DNA of 64,000 nt from the NCBI GenBank assembly GCA_023052935.1, contig CM041294.1, positions 20,856,635-20,920,634 of the forward strand, read 5' to 3'. Of the stretch, positions 1 to 11,034 are shown in pieces; the stretch's first letter is position 1, and every line of letters begins with the position of its first letter. A program made the position numbers and the translations under genes. The DNA is from Piezodorus guildinii. Taxonomy: Eukaryota > Arthropoda > Insecta > Hemiptera > Pentatomidae. The notes beneath the pieces are model-generated. The model searched no databases. It saw only the letters and a program-made list of their open reading frames with translations, and was not told the origin of the DNA.

Positions 1-396
1 TCAACAGTCGAATATGCACCCTGTGAATAGTATAAAGTGCCTCTTCGGGTTCGTCGATTTTAGTTAAAACATTTTAAAGTAATTCATTTTTCAATCAATT
101 TCGACTAATAGTTTTCGACCTAGTTGGACCATTCCTCCGAAAATCCTCCACGCACCCCTTAGTCATATTTATGATCGCTTCATTCAACATGGAGGATTTC
201 AAGAATGTTACAGCTTTGAGAAAGAAAGTTGATTTTAAATGTTAAGCACATACCTATTTTGAATTAGTAATAAGATAATATATAACGAAACGAATGTGTA
301 TCTGTTATGCGAGACTTGGATTGCCATCAAATTATAATTCAAAAACAAGTGAAAATGACAACAAAATAAAATATCACCTTAAAACTACAAGAAAAT
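1..396. other. Unassigned AT-rich DNA
   Basis: No coding region, repeat boundary or RNA gene recognised. It ends where the first Helentron-like repeat begins. Confidence 0.6.
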
Positions 397-1055
397 TAAA
401 AATCTGGTTCGGGCAACACACAACTTTCACTTACCTCCGTTTTTAGAATCAATTAAAGCATTTTCAAATACAATTAGAGATAAAAATGAGTGAAACCATT
501 AAAGAATTAATTAAATGGATTTTCTATAGAAACATGTTTTTTATTAAAAAATCTATTATATTATTATCTAAAATAATCACTATGTTTTATCGGCTTTTCA
601 TCACTCTCTACTAACTTTTAAAAGCTTGTGTATGAGATAATATTTTTTCTAATATAGTTATTTTTATAGAATCAACTAAATTAAAGGTACTTTTTAAATA
701 TCGACATTTAAGCCCTGACCATTTTAATCCGAATGAAACCTAAATGATATTAAAGCTCATTAAATTTTACATCGATATAGCGAGTTTGAACAAAATCGTC
801 GGAACCGTTTTCGAGAAAATCGAAAAAAGGTTCAAAATGCAAGGTATGAAGTGGTAAGCTGATTTTGATGAAATTTCAGTTTCATAGGACTTACCGTTTC
901 CACCCGGGAGTTACCACACACACACAGACCTTTTTGCAAGACTTGGGTTATTTGGGCTCAGAGGACCCTAAAATGTGTATTTCCGTTGAAAACTGGAATT
1001 CGAAAATTTTCACGATCGCAATACTTTCCCTTACTATATATAGTAATTGAAAGTA
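397..1055 (+). mobile_element. Helentron-like non-autonomous repeat, copy A
   Basis: Member of a dispersed family seen at eight or more places here. In this orientation it opens with an A-run and TCTGGTKCGGGCAACACAC, then ACTTTCACTTAC (here slightly varied). It closes with a short CA-repeat, a conserved ~100-bp block, and a terminal palindrome built on CTTACTATATATAGTAAG. It has no long terminal inverted repeats and no coding capacity. Subterminal inverted repeats, an internal dinucleotide microsatellite and a terminal hairpin fit non-autonomous Helentrons, but this classification is inference. Copy A lacks part of the interior present in copy E. Confidence 0.7.
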
Positions 1056-1989
1056 AAAAATATATATAATTAAGTTTATAAATATTAAAAATGAATATAA
1101 ATCGAACACATCTATAAGAACAATGGTAGAAAACAAAGCACAATGGCAAATTATGACCTCTCAAAGCTCTTTCTTGCTTTTGTGCTTTAAAAATACCCAA
1201 GAGGGATGGAAAACTACTTAATAGCGGAGGTTGTTTCTAGCAAGAATTGCAAATCAATAAGTCTCCGACCTATATTCAGGGAAAATCAAACCTGTTCAAA
1301 CATAAAATTTTTCACAGCATTGTACTTTATTTATGAGTTATTATTATTTTCGCAAGAATTTTTTTGTTGTAGATGACCACGCATAAAATAGTATTAATGT
1401 TATTTACTGACAAATTCACAGACTTTTTAAATACCTGACTATTTGGAAACCATACATGTACAGTATTTTTCTCCTTAGTGCCCATATCGAATTCCCATAA
1501 ACATGGTGGACTCAATGGTATTAAAAAATACAAATAAAGGAACCCGTAGTATTAGTGGTAAAAGAAAATGGATCTCGACCAGTTTACTGGAATAAGGATG
1601 AACTTCAAATAAGAAACATTATTCATTATATTATAATAAAAAACGTATTAATGCAAACAATTTCGGGCTGTAATTACTTTGCTGCGGTTCGATGGGACGT
1701 TTGTTAATCTGAAAACTTTGAACTTACAAAAAGTTCGGAGGACCTCGATATTCAATAACTTCATAGAGGAACAATAACGGAAATTATTATATTCAGAGAA
1801 GTAAAAAGGACAAAGCCAGGGATAAAGCCATAGAAAATTTATATATGTGACATAAAGGTTTCTATTGATTTGTAAAGAAGAAACGTACAAAGGGTTTGAA
1901 AAACTGTTGTGCTGGGTTGTCCGGAAAATAATTTAGTTTAAAAAAGAAAACTGTACAACTTTTCCATTTAATAGAAATATAATATTCCA
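1056..1989. other. Unassigned AT-rich DNA
   Basis: Only short frames without recognisable motifs. Nothing supportable as a gene. Confidence 0.55.
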
Positions 1990-2650
1990 TGTTTACAATT
2001 GGTAAACTCAAATACATGTTTAATTTCCTTTGCCCATTAAATTTTCTGACCTATATTGTGGTCATGGGGTTTGAAAAAATGACAAATTTTACGGGAGAGG
2101 TCCGGGAAGTAGGGTGGATGATGCAGAGTTTCTTATTCAAGGCTTCGGCAGTTTTTGACGTCACACATTACTGCCAATTTCCGATTCACTGCATTAATTT
2201 GGACACAATACGGTCCGTCAGCATTATTTTCTCCAGGACAAAACAAGCTGTATTAAACTAAATAAACCTACCCATACAGTGACCATTAACGCTTTTTTAT
2301 TATTTGGAGGCATTGGAAAACATGCTGTTTCTCCTTTGTCAAGCCATTGTCCAGAACGTCTACTGTTATCGTAAAGTATCCACTTTTTGCCGCAAGTTAA
2401 AATAATGGACAAAAAAGGTTTCTTTTTTGTTTCGGCAAAGAAGTGTAGCACATACTTCATAACGCTGTTTTTTGGCGGTGGTTTAATGTGAGTGGAATTC
2501 AACTTTCAAGGTTTTTAACCTTCAAAATCGCTTTGAGTTAGTAATCGAATTTCGATTTGCTAAAGTGACATTGCAGAGTTCTCGAATAGTTGTTCTGGCC
2601 ATTTTCCACCAAAGCCAGCAGAACACCACCATCAGGAGAGGAAATGTTTC
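1990..2650 (-). pseudogene. Decayed mariner transposase
   Basis: Read on the minus strand, the sequence carries a scattered but ordered set of mariner transposase matches. First comes a linker like LKAIGKVKNLESW. Next is the segment KKWILYDNSRRSGQWLDKG (residues about 39-57 of the frame ending at 2224), which in the family follows the first catalytic aspartate. Last is HHPPYFPDLS, the region of the third aspartate. The family reads TGDEKW where this copy has TCGKKW, so the first catalytic Asp is lost. Frameshifts and stops separate the pieces, and no terminal inverted repeats were found. It is a different subfamily from the mariners at 10.2 and 48.4 kb and is certainly inactive. Confidence 0.75.
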
Positions 2651-2849
2651 CAAGCCTTCTACCATAAATTCTAGAACCACCGTTGTCCATAGCAATGCTA
2701 CTCTTATCCAGATGTGACTGATATTTTTGGCTGAATGGCCCTGTTCCGTCAGAGTTAAACTCGTTAAACGAAATCCTACTGTTATAGAATGAGACTTAAC
2801 TAATAAATAATATATAGTGATTATTAATAACTTCCTTTTCTATACCTAA

Positions 2850-3300
2850 GACTGTCGTCACCCATAAACCAGCTACCTAGAAAGGACTGACCAAGTACTG
2901 ACAAAGAACACATACCTGTACTTAGGACACAGTACCCAACACCTGCAACCCAACACACCCTTGCTTTGTGGTGCCCATGCCGCCTCCTCGTCCCCCTTAC
3001 AATCCCTTGCTATATATACCCTTGGATTCTCAAGACTCATCACTCTAGTTGTAACATTACTTGTGTCAGTCAAAGAAGGAGACCTCGGAATGTACACTTG
3101 TAGTCACCCAAATTCCTTAGCACAGTGTATTGTATTCAGAATGTGTATCATGTTCTCATAATAAAAGCAGTATTTTAATATCTTCACTGTGTGTGATTCA
3201 TTAAATCTACGAATATTACGCGTTGAGATCGTAGTTATGACTGAATTACTTCTAATAGACGACATGCTATAGAGGTAAACAAACACTATCGTCTGGAAGA
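2850..3300 (+). other. LTR-like stretch, possible solo LTR
   Basis: A less AT-rich patch with a TATATATA box at 3011-3018 and an AATAAA signal at 3160-3165, about 150 bp apart, as in the R region of many LTRs. I could not find TG/CA ends with a target-site duplication, so this remains a suggestion. Confidence 0.25.
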
Positions 3301-3573
3301 GGATTACTAAGTCTTTACATTCATATAAATGAATAGCCGGTTAATGTCAACAGTTTGTTGTATAGAGTTGTATTTTAAAGAAAACACCAACTCCTGATTT
3401 TTTTTCTGACAAACCAATAGTTTTGACTCAAGTCCCACAGAAATGCACCTAACAGAGAAACCATAGAGTTGTCGTAAAAAATGAAATGAATAAATATGGT
3501 TGTCGTAATAGTATAGCACAACTTTTGTAGACATCAGATGTTGGTATTTTAATCTACTCATTTATATTTTCAA
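3301..3573. other. Unassigned AT-rich DNA
   Basis: No motif or repeat recognised. Confidence 0.5.
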
Positions 3574-3827
3574 CTCATAGTGGTTAGCATAACAGCCTCC
3601 TATGCCCAAGGTCCCGGGTTCAAACCCACAGGTGTCCCTAGGATTTTTTAATGAAAAAAAATCCTTAGTTATGTCGTCTTTCGGAGGGGACGTTAAAAGG
3701 AGGTTCCGAGTCTATGGGATGTCTAGTACTCGTTAAAGATCCCTATTCCAACTCTACTCCCACTATAGCATCGTCCGATTAGCCACAGCAGCATAAAGGG
3801 GCGTTAAATAAATAATAATAATAATCA
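3574..3827 (+). mobile_element. tRNA-derived SINE, family 1, copy a
   Basis: The 5' end resembles a tRNA gene, with an A-box-like TAGTGGTTAGCATAA and the B box GGTTCAAACCC at 3617-3627. A tRNA-unrelated body follows (CCTTAGTTATG, CTTCGGAGGGGACGTTAAAA, ATAGCATCGTCCGATTAGCC), ending in an (AAT)n tail. Four other copies occur at 6.1, 12.2, 21.6 and 43.0 kb. RNA polymerase III transcription and LINE-dependent retrotransposition are inferred from the family type. Confidence 0.85.
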
Positions 3828-4006
3828 TAGGCATACCGAACCCGAAGGTTCGATGCCGATACCACCATATTCCGTCTACACAGACTCGTCCAATGTTCTC
3901 CGTTCAAGCCCAAGCCCCAAAGATCAGCCTTAAGGCAATCCTCCCATCGACGCTTCGGTCTACCTTTCGGACGCCTACCAGTCGGATCAGCAAATACCAA
4001 CTTAGT
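3828..4006 (-). pseudogene. LINE reverse-transcriptase C-terminal fragment
   Basis: The minus strand encodes FADPTGRRPKGRPKRRWED, the C-terminal tail typical of many insect LINE reverse transcriptases (GRPKRRWED motif), followed by a short 3' UTR. Only the last ~180 bp are present. Two longer relatives are at 12803-13215 and 36964-37455. The 3' end abuts the A-rich tail of the neighbouring SINE in tail-to-tail orientation. Confidence 0.75.
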
Positions 4007-4579
4007 AATCCTGTTTTTATATTTATCATAAAATAACCTTCAGTGATATTCGTTGTAAAAGTTGACTTTGATAAAACGAACTTAGGCTACGAAGCTTAAG
4101 CGGAATGATTAACAAGGGATATAACCGTTAGTGCTCGACATGAGTGGGGGAGAGCATGTTGGTCCCTGACGACCCATGATCCGGTAAACGATGTACCTAT
4201 GATTTACGGCGGCTGATTCAAGTTGAACCCCGAGGGCATGGTATCGGGTGGCCCCCATGTCATCAATTTAGTCCTATCGCTAGGCTTACTCTCGTCGTTC
4301 CCTTCCAATATATTCTCCGTCCAATACACTGGCTTAGAGGCAAACAGATATGCGGAGGAGCAACAGGTATGATAAATAAAAACGTAATTAGTAGCCATTA
4401 AAGAAATAAATTCTCAAATTTAAAATGGGTCAATTAATTGCCGGTCAGGTGCATAACAGGTACTGTTTATACTTATACTAGTGCCAAGTACTGTTAAAAA
4501 TACTAGAAGTACAAAGAATAATAGTTTATTAGTAGTAGTTAATAGTTGATAGTAGAATAATAGTATACGAATAATATTG
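4007..4579. other. Unassigned; moderately GC-rich centre
   Basis: Positions about 4090-4370 are less AT-rich than the surroundings but show no frame with recognisable motifs. It could be part of an unknown element or unique sequence. Confidence 0.4.
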
Positions 4580-5470
4580 AAAAAAATCTGGTGCGGGCAA
4601 CAAACGACTTTCACTTACTTCCATTTTTAAAATCAATGAAAGAATTTTCAAATACAGTTAGAGATAAAAATACGTGAAACTATTGAAGAATTAACTAAAT
4701 TGAATTTATATAGAAACATGTGTTTTATTAAAAAATCTATTATATTATTATCTAAATTAATCAGTTAGTTTTATCTTCTTTTTTATCACTCACTTTTAAA
4801 AGCTTGAGTATGAAATAATATTTTTTCTAAAATCTTTAGCTTTCCAACGGTATATTATACATGTATATTACTGCTCTCATGTTAAAAAACAAAAATTTCA
4901 TTAAAAATATTTTTTTTCAGTTTTTTCCTTTAGTTGGGTATCAAATTCATTCAATTTATATATTTACTTGTTTCTCATCAGTGGCAATAAGATAATATAG
5001 TTGTTTATATAGAATCAACAAAATTAAAGGTACTTTAAAGGAAGAAAATTTTAAAAAATCGGCATTTAAGCCCTGCCAGACCATTTTAATCAGAATAAAA
5101 CCTACATGATATTGAAGCCCATTAATTTTTACATCGATATAGCGAGCTTAATCAAAATGGTCGGAACTGTTTTCGAAAAAATCGAAAAAAGGTGCAAAAT
5201 GCATGGTATAAAGCGGCTCTTCTGGTAAGCCCATTTTGATGAAAAAGGTTTTGTAACGTCTCGGGCGTATATTTGTCTTAAATATGAAATTTCAGTTTCA
5301 TAGGACTTACGGTTTCCGCCCGGGAGTTACCACACACACACACCTTTTTGCAGGACTTGGTCATTTGGACTCAGGGGACCCTAAAATGTGTATTTCCGTT
5401 GAAAACCGGAATTCGAAAATTTTCACGATCGCAATACTTTCCCTCACTTTATATAGTAAGTGAAAGTAAA
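4580..5470 (+). mobile_element. Helentron-like non-autonomous repeat, copy B
   Basis: Near full-length copy. It starts with the TCTGGTGCGGGCAACA block and ACTTTCACTTAC, contains the short (CA)n tract near 5333, and ends with a slightly mutated terminal palindrome and GTAAGTGAAAGT. The 12-bp start motif and the end motif are exact inverted repeats of each other. Confidence 0.8.
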
Positions 5471-5583
5471 AGTACTAATAAAAAAAGTCCAATGATCAAA
5501 CTTTCGTAGCTAAATATGTAAAGTAAAGTAAAACTGTACCAATAAATTATATTCTAAAATATATTACTAAAATGATAAGAAAA

Positions 5584-6653
5584 GAAAAAAATCTAGCACG
5601 CGGAGCACATGACTTTCACCTACCTTCGATGTTAAAATTAATTACAGAAGTTTTCAATAAAGTTAGAGATAAAAAAATAGTTTAAATAATTACATTTACA
5701 TTCATAGTAAAGTGTTATCTTAACTATTCTATTATTATTTAAGAAAATAGCTTAGTTTTATTCACGCTTCCTTACGCTCCATTACCTTTTACAACTCTGT
5801 GTATTAGATAATATTTTTCTAAAATATTTAGGTTTCCAATGGTGTATTATACACAATATATATGTTCAAAACCACAAACATTTCATGACAAAATATCTTA
5901 GCTCTTTTGTTCTTTAGCTGGATGTCTAATTCGTTCATATTGTATATATGTTCCATTTATTTATATTTATTGTATATATATTTAAATTTATTTTATTTAT
6001 TTATATTTTATATATGTTACTTATATTGTATATAAGTTTCTTTTATCATGTTATCATGGGTGTCGTGGATAGTTGTTTCTAATCTATAAAATTAAAAAAA
6101 AATTTAAATGTCGATATTGGTAACATCTGTAGCATGGTGGGTATTAGAGCAGCCTTCTATGCCAAAGTTCACGTATTCACACCCGCAGGTAGTCCTAGGA
6201 TGTAAATGGGAGTAAAAAATCCTTAGTTATGCCGTCCTACGGAGATGACGTTAAAAATGTGGTCCACGTCCTGTGCGATGTCAGGTTTTCAGATCCCTTT
6301 CATAATTAAACCTGAATAGGCGACATTTAGAACTCCCAGCGTAGCCACAGTAGCATAAAATTACGTTAAATAAACAAACAATAACAACAACAATGTCGGC
6401 ATTTTAGCTCTAATAGAAAATTAAAATCAGAATGAAACCTACAAGATATTATGGCCCATAAAAATTCACTTCGAGCATAGTACATTTAATCAAAATTGTA
6501 GAAAGGTGCAGGTTTTATGGTACGAAGTGGCTTTTTTTGGTTCGCCGAAAAAGTTGCTGTAACATCTTGCTACCACATACAAACACACACACATTTACAC
6601 ATACCGTTTTGCGGGACTTGGTCATTTGAGCTCAGGAGGCTCTAAAACGTGTA
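5584..6653 (+). mobile_element. Helentron-like repeat, copy C, interrupted by SINE
   Basis: A diverged copy with the A-rich start, ACTTTCACCTAC, a central AT-rich section, and the CA-repeat/GCGGGACTTGG block near 6590-6650. It is split by the SINE1 copy at 6124-6395. The terminal palindrome is missing, so the 3' end is truncated. Confidence 0.65.
6124..6395 (+). mobile_element. tRNA-derived SINE, family 1, copy b
   Basis: Same order of blocks as copy a: a tRNA-like head with a degraded B box, the AATCCTTAGTTATGCCGTC block, a CCACAGTAGCATAAAA block, and an (ACAA)n tail. It is inserted in Helentron-like copy C, so it is younger than that copy. Confidence 0.8.
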
Positions 6654-7525
6654 TTGATGATACTTTTATAGTGAATCATTATTATGTATAATAATGTATC
6701 AATATTATAATCTTTTTAGCCTGAAATAAATGTTTCTGTCAACACCAATGTTTTTTTTAAACTATTTTATTTATATTTGTTATAATCCAACTATGAAGAT
6801 TGATATTAGTCCTGCAAGCACCAAATTTTCTTTCTTTCCAATTTACTTTTTCTTCTTTTCTTTTTTAATCATGCATGTACGTTAATGACATAATAACGTA
6901 TATTTCCATATTCTATTATACCTGCAGATTTCATCGAGCAAGAATAGAGAAAGTAATTTTAAGTACCGATTAACATTAATGTATTTATGTAATAAAAAAT
7001 ATTAAAATTATATATATTAATACTCCATGTATATTCTGATATATACAGATGAGACGCATCAGGTATGCCCTCATTCCCTTAAAGGAGGCAAGAATATAAG
7101 ACGAAACAAAACCTCATTATCAGCCCCACCTTCGCTCATTAAATATATCGATTTTCTTTTAGTATCACAGAGAAGGAAGGCTTAAGAGGAAAGTTTTAAT
7201 TAATATCGCCAAAAAAGTACAGGGTAACTTTTGCCCCATTTTTTTGTATCGCTTTCACAATCAGATAGGACACACAATAATTTTTAACTTTTAAGTGCCC
7301 AGAACCCTTATAAAGTTTCATGGATCCATAAAGCCGTTCTCAATTACCGGATCTAAGTTCCCTAACCTTTCAGAACTTCGTTTTAATTGAATGCTCAAGG
7401 CCGCTCGGGGTGCAAATAGAAATATAATGGGGTGCGTACGTTGTCAACAATTCTTTATTAGCATTTAAATACTTTAAAACAATTGTCCGGAGATTTTTAG
7501 CTACGATAGTTATTATTTTCTGCGA
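6654..7525. other. Unassigned AT-rich DNA
   Basis: No recognisable coding or repeat feature. A slightly GC-richer stretch near 7270-7440 has no identifiable frame. Confidence 0.5.
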
Positions 7526-7650
7526 ATAAAATAGAAAGCTATGGTAGACTTCAATAATCCTTTATAATTATTTTTCTATTTACCGATTTAATAATATATA
7601 ATATATAAATCGGTGAGTAAAAGAATAAATATCAAAATTATTGATTACCT
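7526..7650. repeat. Short fold-back element, copy 1
   Basis: Two arms that are imperfect reverse complements. The left runs from about 7548 and ends in TTTACCGATTTA. The right begins TAAATCGGTGAGTA and runs to about 7648. An AT-rich loop lies between. A second copy with related arms lies at 8500-8640. No coding capacity. Confidence 0.6.
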
Positions 7651-7668
7651 GAATTATATATTAATCTG

Positions 7669-7788
7669 TATTTTGTGTAATAAATTTAGAGGTTTAATGT
7701 CTTGTTACAATGATTGCAGTACCTCCATGACAAATTTATAAACAGTTTTTTTTTTTTTTCACATCCTCTAAATTTATTATACAAAATA
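7669..7788. repeat. Inverted repeat, 24-bp arms
   Basis: The arm at 7669-7692 and its reverse complement at 7765-7788 differ at a single base and enclose a 72-bp loop with a T-run. It is adjacent to the fold-back element and possibly part of the same mobile unit. Confidence 0.65.
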
Positions 7789-8499
7789 AAGATGAACTAT
7801 GTTTTTGATCAACTGCTTTTGTAAGGCAGCGGTACCTTCAAAAACTATCTTACTTTATATCTTTAACCGATATATAGACTATAATTAATGAAACCATTGG
7901 ATTTCTTTTCCAAAGGTATTGTGTTTACCGATCCAAGTTGATGGCATGCAGGGGATGATTAAATTAGACAAGTTTCAATAAATAACATTTTTTTTTTAAA
8001 TAACTTAAACATATACAATTATTTTTACACAATGCCTGAAGAATACTGAGGGACATTATCGTTCACCTTGCCATACAATATTACAATTAAGAAATACCTT
8101 ACAAAAACTTAGCTGGCTGGCGATTTAGTCTTAGACACCCCTTCTATTCTTTATCTCCGACGAACCTCTCCTCTTCTTGTAGATAGAACCCGACACTTCT
8201 CGTTGCTGGAATAAGACTGACCCTCTCTGATTCTAAAATCGCACCCTCATCACCTCACCCCCTCTTCTTTCCAAAAATACACTTATTGGTAAAATGCCGA
8301 TCTGCTACCAGACAAAGGAAGGCAAGGACTGATATGGGAAGTGCCCCTGGCGTCTAGGAGTTTCCCAAGGTATCGCTGGGGGGCCCCATGGATTTAGGTA
8401 AATACCTGCTGATCTTTTGCCGACAAATGCTTATTAACATTTACTTTATTAATTATTCCCCTCAGTATCCTCAATACATAACAATATCATTCTATAATT
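7789..8499. other. Unassigned DNA
   Basis: It lies between the two fold-backs. Around 8100-8400 it is somewhat GC-richer, without a recognisable frame or motif. Confidence 0.45.
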
Positions 8500-8640
8500 C
8501 AGATAAACAATAATCCTTTATATTTATTGTTTTATTCAACGATTTGTAAAATATGTTTTGTATAAACATATTCTTCACATCGGTAAATAGAAGAATAAAT
8601 ATAAAGCATTATTGAAGACTACTAGAGCTTTCTATTTTAT
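8500..8640. repeat. Short fold-back element, copy 2
   Basis: The left arm contains AATAATCCTTTATATTTATT. The right arm (8576-8625) contains ACATCGGTAAATAGAAGAAT and runs into the reverse complement of the 7526-7597 arm. About 65 bp here are an inverted counterpart of 7526-7597 one kilobase away, so the pair could also be the ends of one ~1.1-kb element. Confidence 0.55.
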
Positions 8641-9038
8641 ACCCAAATTCTATTTTATAAATGATAAATTAATTAATTTAAAAGTGCAATTATTTATTTT
8701 TTTTAAACAGGACTTGGAAAGAAGGACCTCTTTAGGCAAGCCGATATGTCGGTGTTAATCAAACTGGATGTATGCTCAGAGTCGGAGCTTTTCAAGACGA
8801 ATAGAAAAGTTGAGTTAGGTAACCGATGAGGGGCTATATGGACCGTGTAGAGCTGGACGTGTAAAGGTTCGATTGATGGATAGGTCTTAGCTGATGTTGA
8901 GAACCTGTTGGCTGCCACCGTTCGAAGGACTACATGAACTAAAGGCAAATAGTGAGAGGGGACAAACCTTGTGGATCGTAGCAACAAGTCGTCTTAATAG
9001 TAACTCCTTTAAGATAGCTAAGCAATATAAATATTTTT
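8641..9038. other. Unassigned, GC-richer patch
   Basis: Between 8710 and 9000 the composition rises. Overlapping frames exist on both strands, but none shows a known motif, so no gene is called. Confidence 0.4.
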
Positions 9039-9850
9039 TCTTTCACTTATTATATATAGTAAGGGAAAGCATTGCGATCATGAAAATTTTTGAATTCCAG
9101 TTTTTAACGGAAATAGTGTCCGTGTGTGGTAACTCCTGGGCGGAAACGGTAAGTCCTATAGAACTGAAATTTCATATTTAAGACAAATATACGCCAGGGA
9201 CGTTACAAAACCGTTTTCATCAAAACGAACTTACCAGAAGAGCCACTTTATACCATGCATTTTGCACCTTTCTTTTCTATTTTCTCTAATGACGATTTTT
9301 ATTAAACTCGCTATGTCGATGTAAAATTTAATAGGCTTAAACGTCATGTAGGTATTATTCTGATTAAAATGGTCTGACAGGGCTTAAATGCCGATATTTT
9401 AAATATTCTTCCCTTAAAGTGCCTTTAATTTTGTAGATTCTATAAAAATAACTATATTATCTTTTAACCATTGATAATTAACAGCAAATGTGATAGTTGA
9501 GCGAATTTGAGTAACAACTAAAGGAGAAAACTGAAAATATATTTTTTAATGCAATTTTTTGTTTTTGAACATAGAATATACCATTGGGAAGCTAAAGATT
9601 TTAGAAAAAAATATTATTATATACACAAGCTTGTAAAAGTTAATAAATATTGATAAAAAGCCAATAAAACTAAGTGATTATTTTAGATAACAATATAATA
9701 GAGTTTTTAATAAAACACATGTTCAATTTACTTAATTAATTCTTTAATGATTTCAGTCATTTTGATTTCTAACTGTGTTTGAAAATTCTTTAATCGATTT
9801 TTCAAACGGAGGTAAGTGAAAGTCATGTGTTGCCCGCACCAGATTTTTTA
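9039..9850 (-). mobile_element. Helentron-like non-autonomous repeat, copy D
   Basis: Reverse-orientation copy. It begins with CTTTCACTTATTATATATAG and AGTAAGGGAAAGC, keeps the AAACGGTAAGTCCTAT block, and ends with GGAGGTAAGTGAAAGT and the CCCGCACCAGATTTTT end. The CA/GT microsatellite is reduced to a few units. Confidence 0.8.
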
Positions 9851-10208
9851 ATTGAATTTTACAACTGTATATAACATAGATACAACCAGTAAAAGTGCTA
9901 AATTATAATAAAGGACGTAAAAAGGCTTGTGAATAAACCAGCCAGCGGTAGAACTTTAATGTTTATTTATTGTTTATTCTATCTAAATGATTTTATATCT
10001 ATCTATCTAAGTTAATATCATAGGAGACATAAGTTGATTCAGGATGACAAACTAATAACACTTAATAAATACAACTTGAGATAAAGCATCTTCCTACTCC
10101 GTCCCAGTCCTAATTTGGGCTGAATAGGTAGAATTTTATAATATAATATATTAATGGAATAAATTTTGATTGTCTCAACGTTTCCACAAGTCTCGATATT
10201 ACAAAATC
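9851..10208. other. Unassigned AT-rich DNA
   Basis: Nothing recognised up to the TA dinucleotide flanking the mariner copy. Confidence 0.5.
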
Positions 10209-10210
10209 TA

Positions 10211-11034
10211 TCGGGTTGTTACACATGAAATGTCCGTTTTTATAGTTTCTGAAATATATAAAGGATTTTGCAGGTCTCTGTTGTTTTCTTCCGAATTTTA
10301 CATATTTAAAGTAAACAGTTACTAATACTCTACCTTTGTATTATAAACATTAGATTCCCAATCAATTACCCACTTTTTAGTATACATCCAAATATGAACA
10401 TGGAAATACGCGATTTTCGAGTAATATTATTGTACGAGTTTAAACTCGGCCATTCAGCAGCTGAGGCCGCTAGAAATATTTGCAAGGCATTTAGGGAAAG
10501 GAAGTGTGAATGAACAGACCATTCGCCGTTGGTTTGCTAAGTTTTCAGCTGAGGATAGCGACTTGGAAAACTTGCCGCGAGGAAGATCTCCGTCCGTAAT
10601 AGACAACGATGTCCTCAAACATACAGTAGAAGGAAACCCCCTTCCAAACAGTTAAAGGACTCTCAGCATAACTAAATGCAAGTGCATCAACTGTTTCCAG
10701 ACATTTAAAGTGTATTGGGAAAGTAAAAAAGCCCGATACATGGGTACCTCATGATCTCACTGAGCGGCAGCAAGACCCCATGTTTTAAAACATACCGTGC
10801 AAAAATTGAAAGAACTGGGCTACGAATGATCAATTGAAAAGTGCGTTTTCAGCTCTTGTTTCACTTCAAAGCTCAGAGCTTTTCAGTTCGGGGATATAAA
10901 AGTTATTGTCACGTTCGGAAAAATGTGTAGAAAAAGAAGGTAAATACCTCGAATAAAATTATCTTGTTTTCATATCGTATTTTTAATAAAAATCCTTTAC
11001 CTTGAAAGCGGACATTTCATGTGACACAACCCAA
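10211..11034 (+). mobile_element. Internally deleted mariner, copy 1
   Basis: Terminal inverted repeats are TCGGGTTGTTACACATGAAA at the left and the reverse complement of TTGGGTTGTGTCACATGAAA at the right. The left flank is TA, the canonical mariner target; the right flank is now TT. The element is 824 bp, against about 1.3 kb for a complete mariner. It shares one central deletion with the copy at 48411-49336 and has a further deletion of its own. Confidence 0.88.
10394..10960 (+). pseudogene. Mariner transposase remnant (HTH part)
   Basis: The frame from the ATG at 10394 encodes the N-terminal DNA-binding part (MEIRDFRVILLYEFKLGHS, then AAEAARN). It shifts frame after AAFRER-like sequence owing to an extra base relative to the copy at 48.6 kb. 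The second helix-turn-helix and linker (NASASTVSRHLKCIGKVKK, WVPHDLTERQQ) follow in another frame. The catalytic DDE/D core is absent through deletion. It cannot make an active transposase. Confidence 0.85.

Noticed and set aside
8703..8987. 94-codon frame (minus) overlapping a 95-codon frame (plus)
   Set aside because: Neither shows a recognisable domain, and the plus frame runs into a Helentron-like repeat.
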